Shown one piece after another: positions 13,801-23,866 of a DNA stretch of 64,000 bases (its first letter is position 1; the number at the start of each line of letters is the position of its first letter). The notes beneath the pieces are model-generated. The model was given only the letters and a program-made list of their open reading frames with translations. It made no database searches and was not told the DNA's origin. This DNA comes from Lucifuga dentata (lineage: Eukaryota > Chordata > Actinopteri > Ophidiiformes > Bythitidae), in assembly GCA_014773175.1 (NCBI GenBank), contig VXCM01002132.1, forward strand, positions 62,001-126,000. Reading direction: 5' to 3'. The translations under genes and the position numbers were made by a program.

Positions 13801-16800
13801 AGAAGAGTGGAGTTATGTACTTCATATCATTATGCTTATTTATAGCAGAATGTATGGATGCAGTTGAGTATCTTTAGTCCAGCTTGTAGAACAGCTGATA
13901 TTATATGCCCATAAAAACAGACATGGAAAACTTAGTACCAGTTAAGGGTTATAAACATATCAGTATGAATAGCTGATAACTAAATGTGCCTGACAGCTTC
14001 AGCAGTTTAAAATAATATGCATACCAATGTTGGATCAACTTAAAATTGAATTTATTTAGTGTTTCATGTGCCACAAAAAACTCTTTTATCATCTCTACAC
14101 ATACAGCCATAATGTTGTTTATCCTGCCAGGCAACACTAGGCATCCTCTGCTCCTTGGTGCATTTGAGCATCATTTCTTTTTATTCTCCTCTCTCTCTCT
14201 CCACTTTCAGTTTCTAAGCATTCCCTCCTGTTCCTGTGCCCTCCCTTATTTCAGCATCCTCTCCTCTCCTAGTGAGCAAGCTGCTGCTGCTGGTAGGAGA
14301 TGTTGCATAGCTGAAGGGGGCGGAGTACCAACGGACGGCTCTAACTCGCTGCGATAGTGTGAGTAGCACTCGTGGCATCACAACTCTTGCTTCTAGATAC
14401 AAGAGCATTACGCAGGCAGCACGCACGTTCATGCATACACACATAATCATGTCCACGCACAATTCCTGATTCTGCATCAGCCACATACCCACACAACCCC
14501 TTTAGAGTTAAACAAAAACACACCTCCCTGCTTGTGAAATGCAAGGCAAGATGTATACAAGCTGAGCGTACAGCTAGAATGTGGGGGAGGGTAGCGTAGG
14601 CGAGCAGTCAAACGGGGAAAGGAGTACCACTGAGGGGAGATGGGGAAGCAGAGGCAAGGAAGCAGCATCATGACCACATGCACTATCAACAACAGAAGGA
14701 GTGAGAGCTGCAGCGTCTCCCGGGAGCAGTGAAGATGAAAGGGGTTTGGGGCTTGAACACGCTCATGCAGAAGCTTGCCAAATCCTAATCTAAACAGGCC
14801 TCCCACACATGACCAGGTTCCCCTTTCCTCCCCCTTATTCCTGCTTTCTGCCATGCTGCGAAACACACAGTCGCTTGCTCGCTCCACGCCCACTGGTTGC
14901 AAGTACAGAGCGGCAGCATGTGAACTACAAGGCTCACAAGAAGCTCAATCGCAGGGCATGCAGGCACGCAGGGAGGCAACCACAAAAAGTAAACAAACAC
15001 TGTAGTGCAGTTGTGGTGTGAAGTTCTTTTATAACATTGCGACATGCAGAGGATAAAAACAATTGCTGAAAAGAATAAACAGTCTCTCTTTTCTCCAGTC
15101 TAATATATCCCTTCAGCAGTTTGGTGTGCAAAAATGTTTATGACAACGCTGCTGTCTAAGTTCTCCTTCCTCGCCATTGCCTGTTTCCTTCAGTCTCACC
15201 TAAGCAGTCTTCCTTCCTGCTGCTGTTTCATCTTCTCTAACTGATCAGTGCATAAATTACTTGGCCTTAAAAAAAAAAAAACTTGACAGAAGNCTTCTCT
15301 AACTGATCAGTGCATAAATTACTTGGCCTTAAAAAAAAAAAAACTTGACAGAAGAGACCAACCTGATTCATAGCAGAAGTCTCACTATTATTTTCTGTTG
15401 GTGCAAGGGCCTGTCCCCAGCAGGAGTGAAACCAATGTGAACTTGGTTTGAGGTATTGAGCTCTGTATCAATTTGACAATGCATGTGCAAAAGGTGAGAA
15501 ATGGGACTTTAACTGTCTTTCATTAAGACTGCGTCGAGGAGAAATCAAACAGATTATAAATGACGGGCTGCAAATCTGAAAGCTGCTTTCTGACATTATG
15601 CAATGTGAAACAGCAGGCATAAAGATTAAAAAAAAAAGTGGCCATTAACTCAGACCCTCTGAGTTAATGTTAGTTAGTTAGTCTGAGTTAAAGTTTATTA
15701 AAAAAAAAAAAAAAANAAAAAAAAAAAAAAAAAGATTTTGTTTGTTTGACTTCTTTCATCTCAGACATCCAAAGAATCCGTGTCCATGACTGGACAGTCA
15801 GGATCATCAGATGGCCTGGAGGCAGTAAAATGTTTGGGCCAGCTGCGAGGTCACTCACACGGCCAAAAGTTTCTGGTGTAACCATTTCTCACCTAGTTTT
15901 AAGTCTGTTATCTTTGCCAGTGGATAGTGTCACAAAAGCAAAAGTTTATTTGGGACACAAAATACCATATTATACTCCAAGCTAGCACCTGGGAGCATCT
16001 TGACTATATGGAAGCAAAGTAGCAGCTGAAAACCTATAATCAGATCTGATTGTTGATAAGGCATTGAGCAAATGCACATCAGCATCTTGCCACTGGAGAA
16101 AAGAAAATCTTGCAACTTCAAAAGCAACAATGGAAAAATTTCAATCAACATTTTTCCCCACAGTCTTTGGCATTTCTGTCTCTTAGGCCAAACAGGAAAG
16201 ACTGGGAAAGGCATTGAGGCAAGGGAAATATGACAGATGTCTTGAGATGGATTTGAACGCCAGACTTAGCAGTTTCATAGTAAGTGCCTCATCTAAAGCA
16301 ACAAGAAAAATGCCCTAAACCTTGCAATAAGCACAATATTTTTTTTTTTTAAATCTTAGATTCATAGACTACCAACACTGCCACGGTGACTGGGAAATAT
16401 GCGCAACACAAATAATCATGTTTGACATCAAAGTGCCAAGAAATGAAATAAACTGAGGATAAAGTTGTTCAAAAAGGAGCAGATCAGAACGGAGAGGAAA
16501 CATGGAAGACGGGACTATGATTCAGACAGAGGAGGAAGGTGTCAAACATTGATTCAGGTTTTCAGGTTAGGGTCCTTTCATTCACTATGATAACTTGACA
16601 AACTCTTAAGCAGTTATTCCGCCCTGCTCTCTCTATGAACACTTTCCTGACACGTTCCAGGAAGCTTTTCTCTTGGATTTACTGTACAGTCACTGTGCCT
16701 CATCCCTTCCAGGAATTTCAGTCGGTGATCTCACACGACTATATGCCCTTCTGATGACACATCTCTTCAAAAAGGCCACAGGGGAATTCAAACAATGGCT

Positions 16801-19800
16801 CCAACCAATAACAAGTAGCTATTAAATATACAAATAAATAAGCAAACACCGTGAGTAAAATGAAAGCATATTTAAAGCTCCAGTCTCTTTTATCCTCCAC
16901 CAGGGCAGATTATGTGGCAATATTGCTTTGTGGCCTCATCAGTCCCAAGCAGAAAGTGGACATTTGTTTATTCAAGTGCCCCACCACTAAGCACAACTGT
17001 TTAACATTTGCTCTGTAACACACAGACCGAACAAACACCTTCCAGGGCAAAGATGCCTCCGATCCCTGCACCTAACAAACACAGAGATGGAGACAGGCAG
17101 TGGATACAGACAAACAGCCAGGTTGGCACGTGTACACATGGTGTCTCTCTCTTTTTCACACTGACAATTCCACAGATGCACACACCCTCACACTTGCCCA
17201 AGAGGGAAGTGTGAGCTTGAGTTCTAATCAAAATAAAGACAAAGACACGCCAACTCCTAAGTGCAATAAGGACACAAAGTCTGTGGGACGCCCCTATTGT
17301 GTGTGTCTCACTCACACACACACACCACACACATACACACACACACACACACACCACACACACTGAAAGAAAGATGACACAATTGCCGCCTTTCTCTCAG
17401 CCAAGGCAACTCCTAAAGCAGAGGTGAAAGCCCCTTGCCCGCCTGCTGTAGTAGAATAAAGCCATGGATGGGAGGGTCTGTGACTAATTCTCCTCCCAGC
17501 GTTGTCCCGCAGGGAAGAGGAGGGGGTAGCCCTGCACCCTTTGATATCCCTGCCTGCACTCTTTNGTTGTCCCGCAGGGAAGAGGAGGGGGTAGCCCTGC
17601 ACCCTTTGATATCCCTGCCTGCACTCTTTCAGCCGCCTGCACTTTGTGAGAGCTAGAATAAAAGCAGACACAAAGCTTCCTGCTCCAGTCCACACGCTGT
17701 CTCGGGGATGGGTAAGTGGGTAGAGGGAGTGGNTCTGTCACTTAAATAGGGCAAACACCTGCCGGCCTGAAGCCTCTTCTGCTCAAACACACCATTTCTC
17801 TCAAACCAGTGAGGCAAAGAGAGATTTTGTTTGGTACATCTAATCAGCTGCATTTTTTTGTATGAATGATTAAACATCGATTAGAATTTATGAGTGGGAT
17901 GGATGCAGCAAGGTATAATCGAAGAATAAAAAGGACAAGACTGAGTTGGTGAAGAGTAAGGTTGGGGCTGAGGATGTAGGAGGCAGACGAAGGTGAGAGG
18001 GGTCACACATTTACAAAAAAAAGTCTGCACTTAGCACAAAAACAACCAAGGACAATTTGGTCAGAAGAAGAAAATGAATTCCTAACACATATACAAAAGC
18101 AAACAAATGCCTTCATTGGAGCAACAGCCAACAAGCACCCTTTTGAGCCTCCCCAATAGGCTTAGTAATCCATTCCAAAGTGGCAGCTGTCAGAAGAAAA
18201 GTTGGTCTGCCTCTCAGATGGGGCTGTGTGTGTGTNNNNNNNNNNNNNNNNNNNNNNNNNNNNNNNNNNNNNNNNNNNNNNNNNNNNNNNGTGTGTGTGT
18301 GTGTGTGTGTGTGTCTGAAGTGGATTTGGGTCCTTCTGCCTGGATGGAGGAAGGGGGGTGACTAAGTGTCCGGCTGGCATTCTGTTCAGGGTCGCCCTAT
18401 AGGCTCAGCAGGCTGCAATGAGCCTGAACAATCCAACCCCGGTCTGGCTACACAAGCACCGCACTGCCTCTCAATGAAATCACCACGCTGGTCCACAACT
18501 TCCATGGGCTTCAAGTTCCACAGGGATTTAATGATCTTGTCTGTCATACATTCTAGATACTGCTATACTCTCACTCATTGTAAATCTGTTTATCAATGTG
18601 TGTGGTGGTGCGGTGGTGGTGTTTACCATGTTGGTGGTGGGGGGGTCCAACTTACTTTGTGTAAAAGCTATGTAACCACAAACTTTATGTACACTTTATA
18701 TCGCAAATAAACTTTTGTAGACAGTACCACAAATGGTAAATTTAAAATAAGATCTGTGAGATGAATGTTGATTTTTTTTTTAATTTAATGAATCACTTAA
18801 TCATCATTTAGTCCATACAACAGCAAAAATGGTGACAAATTCCTGTCACATCTTTCCAGAGTCCAAAGTGATGTCTTCAATTTTCTTATTTTGTCTTAAC
18901 GACAGTTAAAAAGCCCACTTGGATTCAGTTTACAAATCTTCACTTTTACAAGAATGGAGCCAGAAAATTTTCTATCAATCACTAAATTATTACAGCACTA
19001 AAGATGTAATCAGACATTTCCCATATTCTATAAAGTCTCCTGATAATGTCTAATATCATGTCCAAGCCAATCAATCAGCATGTATGCCGATCCAAGACTG
19101 CTTCTATCTCAGTGTGAAAAATATCTATTTCATAATTAAAATGTCGCGCTAGTAAATACCGTACTTCTATCAGTGTAATATTGTGATACCCAGTGCAGAA
19201 AGCGCTGGAGCTGGTGGTAAACATCCCCACACAGTGTACTCCCACTGCAATGAACGCATGCTTCATCGTGAAGAAGGAAGATGGTAGTTCGCTAAAGCGA
19301 ACACACCCCCACAATCACACGGTCCGTCAAGAAGGGGCTCGTTGTTATTGTAGCCAGCCCTGCATGCGCACTGTCACTAGCAAGTCTGATTCCTCTAATG
19401 TAATACACAGCAAACCCTACAGACGTGTCCCTGGTAGCACCTTAACACTGAAAAGAGTGATTCTGAGGATGTGGCTCTGTGTCAGAAGTCATCTCTGGCA
19501 TTTCAAACGCGTTATTAGCTTGTTCGTAGCTACGCATTGACTGTGTAGAGAGGGGGGGAAAACATGTCCACCTCCCATTTTCGTATGCATCAGCAATAGC
19601 CCCGATGGCTAGCGTGGCGTAGTGCGTAGCATGGTAGCTGTCCTAGCGTAACTACAATATAACAGCAATGAAAATTATTTAGTTTTGTGTGCGCCTTCCG
19701 CTAACTTGAGCTGCCGTGCTCAACCCAGTGTTTAGCAATATGGTGGCCGGTGGTGAATACGACAACCCCAGAACAAACATGCAACTTTAACAGTGCTTAC

Positions 19801-21122
19801 GAGAAGAAAAACAGACGTCTAGTTTTAGCTATGAAATGTAGACAAGCTAGCCTGCTAGCTAGCCAGCCAGCTAAGTTAGCTAAGCCGCTGGTGGAAGGTT
19901 GACACCTCACTGAAAACAGCCAGCCTTTAAGCTCAAGAAATAAACACAGAGCTGCTTCTCTACATATGTTATCTCACGAATATCTGAGAGCAGATAAAGC
20001 CATTAATGAGAGACCCTTCATGGAGACACTGCAGACAACAGCTAAGGTAACGTTAGCGACAGACCTCAATTCTATTTCCTCGCCTCCTTCAAGTTGACGT
20101 TTTGTTTCCAAACATTACATACTCTCGTGAGCCGCATGTTATTACAGTCTGAATAAACCTCAATAACATAAATACTACGTGTTTAATGTCTATCTCTCTG
20201 TTGCAAATATTAATACTGGACTCTTACCTTATATTTACAACTTATCCAGCTTTAAAGACTTCATTTCAAGCTAATGTCATGTAATGATATGGCAGTTGGT
20301 AACAGTGGAGATTAGTGTTAGCTGAAATGCTAAATCTGTCAGTGAATGTGTTGTAAGTGATGTGGGCTAACTGTGTTGTACGTCTTCATTATCGAAATAA
20401 ACCAAGTCATTCTACAGGGTTGTGGTTGGACTAATGCTAGCACCAACCAGTCCAAACTGTGTGAGTGGATGTAGCCTGTAGAAAACTTTATTTTCATCAG
20501 AGCTGTTGAGATCATAAATCGGAGAATAATTTGTCTTGGGTCCAGCTAAGGCTACTTAAAGGCTATTAAGGCCAGTCAGTCAACTCAAAGTTAACTGAGC
20601 ATCCTGGCAATGACAAGTTTTATCAAAAGCCACACTTAACGTTAAGAAGAGGAAAAGATAGTCAACGTTTATGCAAACCGTAAGCAGTAACCGTTAGCTT
20701 TTCATCCAAACTGGAAAGAAACGGATCTCAAAGTGAGCCTTTCACTGCTGCTCTCTATACGATGTTCCGGGTTTAGCGTTGCCGTCGGGATGCCCCGGTC
20801 CTGTGCTTACCTCCCCGCTGCTCGAGTCACTCGATTCCCCCAAAACATCCCGAAATTTCTGCAGGNCTGTGCTTACCTCCCCGCTGCTCGAGTCACTCGA
20901 TTCCCCCAAAACATCCCGAAATTTCTGCAGGTTGCTGCCGATAACAGAAGAGACCTGTAGTGCAGCATCAAATCCGGGTCCAAGCCCGCTCGCGTTTGGG
21001 TGTGCACCCGGGACACTCCGGAGAGAGGCAGTGACCCTGATTCGGCCCGCTCTCCTCCCGGTACCGGAGTTGCTGCTCCCTCCGGGCCGAGCGGGGAACC
21101 GCCACCGACAGCTGTGCGCCAT
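1788..21122 (-). CDS. kmt2a: KMT2A/MLL1 histone-lysine methyltransferase, N-terminal half (partial gene)
   Basis: Nuclear H3K4 methyltransferase scaffold. I assembled 16 coding exons with GT-AG sites and consistent phases: 20877-21122, 12579-12648, 8742-12142, 7961-8138, 7079-7307, 6228-6883, 6052-6128, 5438-5677, 4995-5141, 4461-4559, 4083-4203, 3848-3961, 3417-3601, 3021-3197, 2316-2426, 1788-1861. They total 6,125 nt, about 2,041 residues. The order is: menin-binding N-terminus, GRP/AT-hook motifs (about 115-275), conserved repression-region motifs, CXXC zinc finger (about 1333-1386), PHD1-3 (about 1690-1870), bromodomain-like region (about 1870-2030). The fourth PHD, FYRN/FYRC and SET domains of the family are not in the window; bases 1-1787 look intronic. 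The protein is longer than human up to this point, mainly through exons 3 and 6. Identity is certain from the CXXC and PHD sequences; the exon 8 acceptor is the least sure boundary. Confidence 0.96.
2316..2426 (-). CDS. kmt2a: kmt2a coding exon 15 (bromodomain-like helices)
   Basis: 111 nt, phase 0 to 0. It encodes LEFSDDIVRVIQMAINSNSG, then QPESRKANSMVKSFFIR, close to human. Acceptor CTCTCCCAG, donor GTAAGACC. Confidence 0.94.
3021..3197 (-). CDS. kmt2a: kmt2a coding exon 14 (bromodomain-like insert)
   Basis: 177 nt, phase 0 to 0. It encodes AVKPPELNPETEESLPSRRS, PEGPDPPVLTEV... and LDQGCYKSV, aligned to human AAKPPDLNPETEES...MDQGNYTSV. Acceptor TTGAAGCAG, donor GTAAGTAT. Confidence 0.93.
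3417..3601 (-). CDS. kmt2a: kmt2a coding exon 13 (end of PHD3, start of bromodomain-like region)
   Basis: 185 nt, phase 1 to 0. It encodes DEMYELLSKLPESVAYTCTK, then HPAEWRTALERELQ... and LLRYRQ. This spans the PHD3-bromodomain junction that supports CYP33 binding in human KMT2A. Donor GTTAGATG. Confidence 0.93.
3848..3961 (-). CDS. kmt2a: kmt2a coding exon 12 (PHD3)
   Basis: 114 nt, phase 1 to 1. It encodes GNFCPLCNKCYDEDDYESKM, then MQCGHCNHWVHAKCENLT. The aromatic-cage Tyr, Met and Trp of the H3K4me3-reading PHD3 are present, but the family CGKCDRWVH loop reads CGHCNHWVH here. Confidence 0.94.
4083..4203 (-). CDS. kmt2a: kmt2a coding exon 11 (end of PHD2)
   Basis: 121 nt, phase 0 to 1. 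It encodes VCTKCVRCKSCGATKPGKSW, then DAQWSHDFSMCHDCAKLFAQ. Acceptor CTTTTCAG, donor GTGAGTG. Confidence 0.94.
4461..4559 (-). CDS. kmt2a: kmt2a coding exon 10 (PHD2)
   Basis: 99 nt, phase 0 to 0. It encodes QQLLECVKCRNSYHPECLGP, then NHPARPTKKKRVW. A second AG six bases in (CAACAG) could make the exon two codons shorter. The Lys-rich end is conserved. Confidence 0.92.
4995..5141 (-). CDS. kmt2a: kmt2a coding exon 9 (PHD1/PHD2)
   Basis: 147 nt, phase 0 to 0. It encodes FVFCQVCCEPFHLFCL, then ENWCCRRCRFCQACGRQHHK, the body of PHD1 and the first zinc ligands of PHD2. Acceptor CCTCTAG, donor GTAAGCC. Confidence 0.93.
5438..5677 (-). CDS. kmt2a: kmt2a coding exon 8 (leads into PHD1)
   Basis: About 240 nt, phase 0 to 0. 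It encodes ...DGVHRIRVDFKRDHD..., VWEAGGLSLLTSVPVTPRVL and CFLCASSGNVE, the first cysteines of PHD1. The donor GTAAAAAA is clear. The acceptor is uncertain: the best in-frame AG is in AAAACATGAG, which lacks a close pyrimidine tract, so the 5' edge could shift by a few codons. Confidence 0.85.
6052..6128 (-). CDS. kmt2a: kmt2a coding exon 7
   Basis: 77 nt, phase 1 to 0, following TTGTTTTAG. It encodes AVESKQQKKPPSRSVPPSPK then QRPKDK, the counterpart of the human SKQKK...KQKPKEK stretch. Donor GTAAGAAT. Too short to be picked up as an open frame on its own. Confidence 0.85.
6228..6883 (-). CDS. kmt2a: kmt2a coding exon 6 (end of CXXC, basic/Pro-Ser-Gln linker)
   Basis: 656 nt, phase 2 to 1. 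It opens with MRKCQNLQWMPSK, closing the CXXC domain. A Lys-rich stretch follows, then a long Ser/Pro/Gln-rich linker (about 218 residues; about 150 in human from memory). It ends ...TVSDT before GTAAGACAG. Confidence 0.92.
7079..7307 (-). CDS. kmt2a: kmt2a coding exon 5 (CXXC domain)
   Basis: 229 nt, phase 1 to 2. It encodes most of the CXXC zinc finger: RRCGQCSGCQVPEDCGLCTN, CLDKPKFGG and RNIKKQCCK, with the KFGG motif and all expected zinc-binding cysteines. CXXC domains bind unmethylated CpG DNA. The last cysteine (MRKCQNLQW) is in the next exon. Confidence 0.95.
7961..8138 (-). CDS. kmt2a: kmt2a coding exon 4
   Basis: 178 nt, phase 0 to 1, following TTATGAGCAG. It encodes GQESDSSETSVRGPRIKHVC, RRAAVALGRNRAVFPDDMP and TLSALPWEEREKILSSMGND, nearly identical to human. 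This is the segment just before the CXXC domain. The donor is GTGAGG. Confidence 0.94.
8742..12142 (-). CDS. kmt2a: kmt2a coding exon 3 (large disordered exon, AT hooks)
   Basis: A 3,401-nt exon, residues about 106-1239. It starts after TTATCAG in phase 1 and ends at ...DQPKVQ before GTTAGT. GRP cores lie at about residues 115-121 (PRGRPPR), 161-165, 170-175 (RRGRPP) and 267-275 (RRRRGRPPS); human KMT2A has three AT hooks. Conserved family blocks are KRTDATIAKQLLQRAK, KNIRQFIMPVVS, ILREPTFRWTS, YFSSAKYAKEGLIRKPIFDN, SPLLRAPRFTPSEAHSRIFE, SIGSMLAQAEK-like and VAGLLKKAKAQL. The intervening Ser/Pro/Ala-rich tracts make it roughly 250 codons longer than human exon 3. Long antisense reading frames here are shadows of the GC-rich codon composition. 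Confidence 0.95.
12579..12648 (-). CDS. kmt2a: kmt2a coding exon 2 (70-nt exon)
   Basis: A 70-nt exon between TTTTGTAG and GTAGAATTTG. It reads EEAFGGFGTVTEHKRIQSPS and then TPS plus one base. Joined to exons 1 and 3 it gives ...SSGE-EEAFGGFG...PSV-GSSIQEKKPRG, which aligns to the human FLGFGSDEE...RSPSV segment. The length (70 nt, phase 0 to phase 1) is the same as I recall for human exon 2. The two phenylalanines of the LEDGF-contact segment are kept, but the acidic SDEE run is not. It lies 8.2 kb downstream of exon 1. Confidence 0.9.
15232..15354. other. Artefactual 61-bp duplication around a single N
   Basis: 15232-15292 equals 15294-15354, with N at 15293; both contain a 13-base A run. 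kmt2a intron 1. Confidence 0.9.
17309..17362. repeat. (CA)n microsatellite
   Basis: CA-rich tract with small interruptions in kmt2a intron 1. Confidence 0.85.
17501..17629. other. Artefactual 64-bp duplication around a single N
   Basis: 17501-17564 equals 17566-17629, with N at 17565. kmt2a intron 1. Confidence 0.9.
18236..18290. other. Assembly gap (55 N) in a GT repeat
   Basis: N run with GTGTGT on both sides in kmt2a intron 1. Confidence 0.98.
20801..20931. other. Artefactual 65-bp duplication around a single N in kmt2a exon 1
   Basis: 20801-20865 and 20867-20931 are identical, separated by N at 20866. This is the signature of two contig ends that overlap but were not merged. Confidence 0.9.
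20877..21122 (-). CDS. kmt2a: kmt2a coding exon 1 (menin/LEDGF-binding N-terminus)
   Basis: 82 codons starting MAHSCRWRFPARPG, the menin-binding motif that also opens human KMT2A, so the start codon is firm. A conserved GPGFDAALQVSS block follows; in human this is near the LEDGF contact region. The long Gly/Ala/Ser-rich stretch of mammalian exon 1 is mostly missing. The exon ends in phase 0 at ...SSGE before GTAAGCACAG. Just beyond the donor, an N at 20866 is followed by an exact 65-bp copy of the exon end (20801-20865), which I treat as an assembly artefact. Confidence 0.93.
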
Positions 21123-21300
21123 TTTACACTCTGCCTGTCTGCCCTGCGATCCGAGAGCTCGGTGGGCGGAACCCTAACCCAGCACTCCACATAAACAACC
21201 TCCACCACTGCGCTGCGCTCTCACTGGCCCACACAGCGTTATGCATGTTGCGGGGCGGGACTGAAGAAACCCCGACAATGCATTTCCTCAGCGGCTGTGT
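21123..21300 (-). promoter_or_regulatory. kmt2a: kmt2a 5' UTR and CpG-rich promoter region
   Basis: Local GC and CpG content rise sharply from about 20,770 to 21,300 against an AT-rich background. GC-box-like words are GTGGGCGG near 21,162 and GGGGCGGGAC near 21,252. No TATA box is obvious, as expected for a housekeeping CpG-island promoter. The transcription start is not resolved. Confidence 0.55.
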
Positions 21301-21542
21301 TCAGACTGGGTATAGCTGGATCCAAAACAGGTTCAGGGGCTTTGCCCGGGAAAGAAGCGTCGAACTTGAATCAGAAGGAAGGACAAGACTATTAGCGTTA
21401 GCTTACTGTGCAGTTTGAGTGGAGAGTATATTTTGTTTTCTGCCTGTTACAGCTAATTATGTTGACATATTTCTTATTTTAGTTTGTCATCACATCAGGC
21501 CCCTTTAATAGAATATTCATAATTTCATTGAAATATATATAT

Positions 21543-21578
<36 letters not shown>

Positions 21579-22377
21579 CTGATTTGTGTGGGATCTCACC
21601 ATCCAATTTTCATCTAATGTTCTATTTTCATGAGTTTGATTATTAAAGTCAGATCAGTTCACTCAAATCACAAAAAAATGCACTCAGTACATATTTTAAG
21701 TTGTGCATATTGCACAAAATACAGCATTCTTTGAAGTCCTCTGTTGCCGTTCTTGAGCCATTGCCACTGTACTCATATTGTTGAAATACTGAATTTGTAT
21801 AATAAAATGTATAATGCAGTAGACTTCAGAACATCATTTCTTATACAACACACATTAGTTTATTTGTTAATCATACCGTACATCCAAAATAATCAACCAT
21901 TTAATAATCATAATTAAAACAAAAATATTCATTATAATTTAACAAATGTAATGTTTCAGGTGGTAGATATTCAACCTACAATATGAGGGCATGCCAACAA
22001 ATACATATTCCTTCTCTCACATTTTACTTTTATACAGTCACACTTCACTTAGAACTAAAAATGTTTAATTCAAAAATCTACTCAAAAGTACTTATTTTTT
22101 CCTGCTTTCCCCTTCCTTTTAGATGTTACCCACAGCTTCCAGTATTCCTCAAAGAAACAAGCTAATAATAGTGTCTCTTATAAGTATGAAATAAGTCAGC
22201 TCCGCAATAGCTCACATTAATTCATGGCTCTTGGTTTTAGTCACCGATTCTCAACTACCGCCCTGTTTATACATTATGCTTGAACACAAAACAAATTATG
22301 TTCAAACTGCTAGAATGGGACAAAGATTTTTTTCGGATGAAGGTATTAATGGAGAACAATGACCCATTACAGATAAA
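21301..22377. other. Intergenic DNA upstream of kmt2a
   Basis: AT-rich; contains an AG-rich microsatellite at 21,543-21,579. No coding signal is recognised. The ATP5MG gene that lies between UBE4A and KMT2A in human is not seen here. Confidence 0.5.
21543..21579. repeat. (AG)n microsatellite
   Basis: AG dinucleotides upstream of the kmt2a promoter. Confidence 0.85.
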
Positions 22378-22622
22378 CACTGCCAGTCAAAAATTACTAA
22401 ACACCCTATATTTTGTCTTTTTTTGTGGTTAAATCTCTGAAAATATACTCAGTGTAACAAGAGAATGTAGGATATAAGTGAATAAGTGAGTTGAACATCC
22501 ACCAGAGAATGGATTCAGTCCAGTCAGATACATATAATCAGCAAAAGAACAATGAGCAAAGACAAAACTTCTGAAATGGCTTTGCCATGCATTAGGCATC
22601 TTTATGAAACATGTGGTTTGTC

Positions 22623-22889
22623 TTACATGTGTGGCTTTCCTCTCTTAGGTCTGGCATGCAAGACATAAGCGTTTTTAACATCCTGCAGGTTGTCATTTCC
22701 TTTTTCAACTAAAGTTCTTCCCAGAAGATGAAGATGTCTTTTGATAGTCTTTAGACATTCTTCACGGATACCTGATGTTTTGAGCAGTTTGTCAGTCACT
22801 CTAACAAGCTGCTCATGAATCCTAGAGTATCCATCAAAACTTAATAATGTTGACAGTATATTAATTTGGAAGTTACTATATAGTTTCAA
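22623..22889 (-). CDS. Unidentified 88-codon open frame inside the inverted-repeat element
   Basis: The frame ends ...VLHARPKRGKPHM and contains an alpha-helical-looking stretch (IHEQLVRVTDKLLKTSGIRE, then ECLKTIKRHLHLLGRTL). The N-terminal 16 codons look intronic, and an AG at ...ACATTATTAAG could be a splice acceptor giving a terminal exon starting at FDGYSRIHEQL. I do not recognise the family. It could be an exon of a small gene, part of the transposon, or chance. No poly(A) signal was seen just downstream. Confidence 0.2.
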   Translation of the reverse strand: MKLYSNFQINILSTLLSFDGYSRIHEQLVRVTDKLLKTSGIREECLKTIKRHLHLLGRTLVEKGNDNLQDVKNAYVLHARPKRGKPHM

Positions 22890-23521
22890 AAATGTTTGAA
22901 ATATTTGAGTTACACAGATTTCTGCATTAATTAGTCATTAAATGTGGTCTGATCAAAAATATCCAGCCTAAACTAATGACGCACAAACAGTTGCGCTCTT
23001 TATCGTGCATACTGTTTAATCATTCACAGCCCAGTCTGGAAAAATGCTAGCAGATCAGTCTGTCAGCTATTTGACCAGTGAGAAAATCCAGCATTTCCTT
23101 TTTTTTTTTCATCGAAGCTGAATATGCAACAGCAAGCTGGCAGTTTTCACTGAAGTCAAAACTGCACTGTAATAGACTGCTCAATGGAAAAGTTTTGGTA
23201 GTTTGTGAAGTGTTTGGATGCAATGAAAACCTTTCTTCGGGAGAAAGGACAAGCTTACGTCAAACTGGAAAACCATATGTTCTACATACAGTGTGTATTA
23301 CAGGTTTCTACCAATGAACTTGAACATTCAGTCAAGCAGAGACAAAGATCACCCTAAATTTGCGAGAAAAATGGCGTTTATTTATCATTGTAGCTTTGTG
23401 ATTTTCATATTTTGGAGTACTTTTTGTGAATATCAATAGAGACACAAGTGGTGTGTCTCTGTCTCTCTCTCTCAGCTCATTTGGATTCAGTGGCTAGAGT
23501 TGCATTATTATGGATCACATT

Positions 23522-23575
23522 ACAGTTCTGGATAGAGCTGCCTGACTCCAGTGTGTGATGCACCTCTATCCAGAA
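23522..23575. repeat. Perfect inverted repeat (hairpin) in Tc1-like element
   Basis: CAGTTCTGGATAGAG is followed about 25 bases later by its exact reverse complement CTCTATCCAGAACTG. It could form a 15-bp stem and may be an internal transposon subrepeat. Confidence 0.55.
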
Positions 23576-23866
23576 CTGCAATGGGCTCTATAAAAACACA
23601 TAAACAGCAGTCCCAGCTGTTGGGCTGCATGCCGCTCTATATATTTATTTGAACTTGTGCAGGACATTAAAAAGGTTGCTGGCCTCTGATCCAGGCCATT
23701 TCCAATTTAGTCTTGCTCATTTCCAATAAAATATCACATATATCACAATTTTATGGAGACCCTTTTGTCCTAAATAATGTTTTGGTTTTTGTAATGTGCA
23801 CACAAGTTACTATCTTGTGTGCTCAAAATAATTACTTTGTGGGAACAAGTTATATAACAGTTCAAA

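Larger units (their letters stand above)
12649..20876 (-). other. kmt2a: kmt2a intron 1 (8.2 kb)
   Basis: Between coding exons 1 and 2. It holds microsatellites (CA-rich 17310-17360; GT with an N run 18230-18315), several assembly joins, and a more CpG-containing stretch toward exon 1 (about 19.1-20.8 kb) with repeated GCTAGC/GTTAGC words. No open frame here resembles a known protein. Confidence 0.7.

Noticed and set aside
18300..18315. GT repeats considered as CRISPR-like or tandem arrays
   Set aside because: Simple dinucleotide microsatellites; a vertebrate genome has no CRISPR arrays.
19193..19540. 115-codon plus-strand open frame in kmt2a intron 1
   Set aside because: Lies in the CpG-containing flank near the promoter; translation resembles no family and lacks good splice sites.
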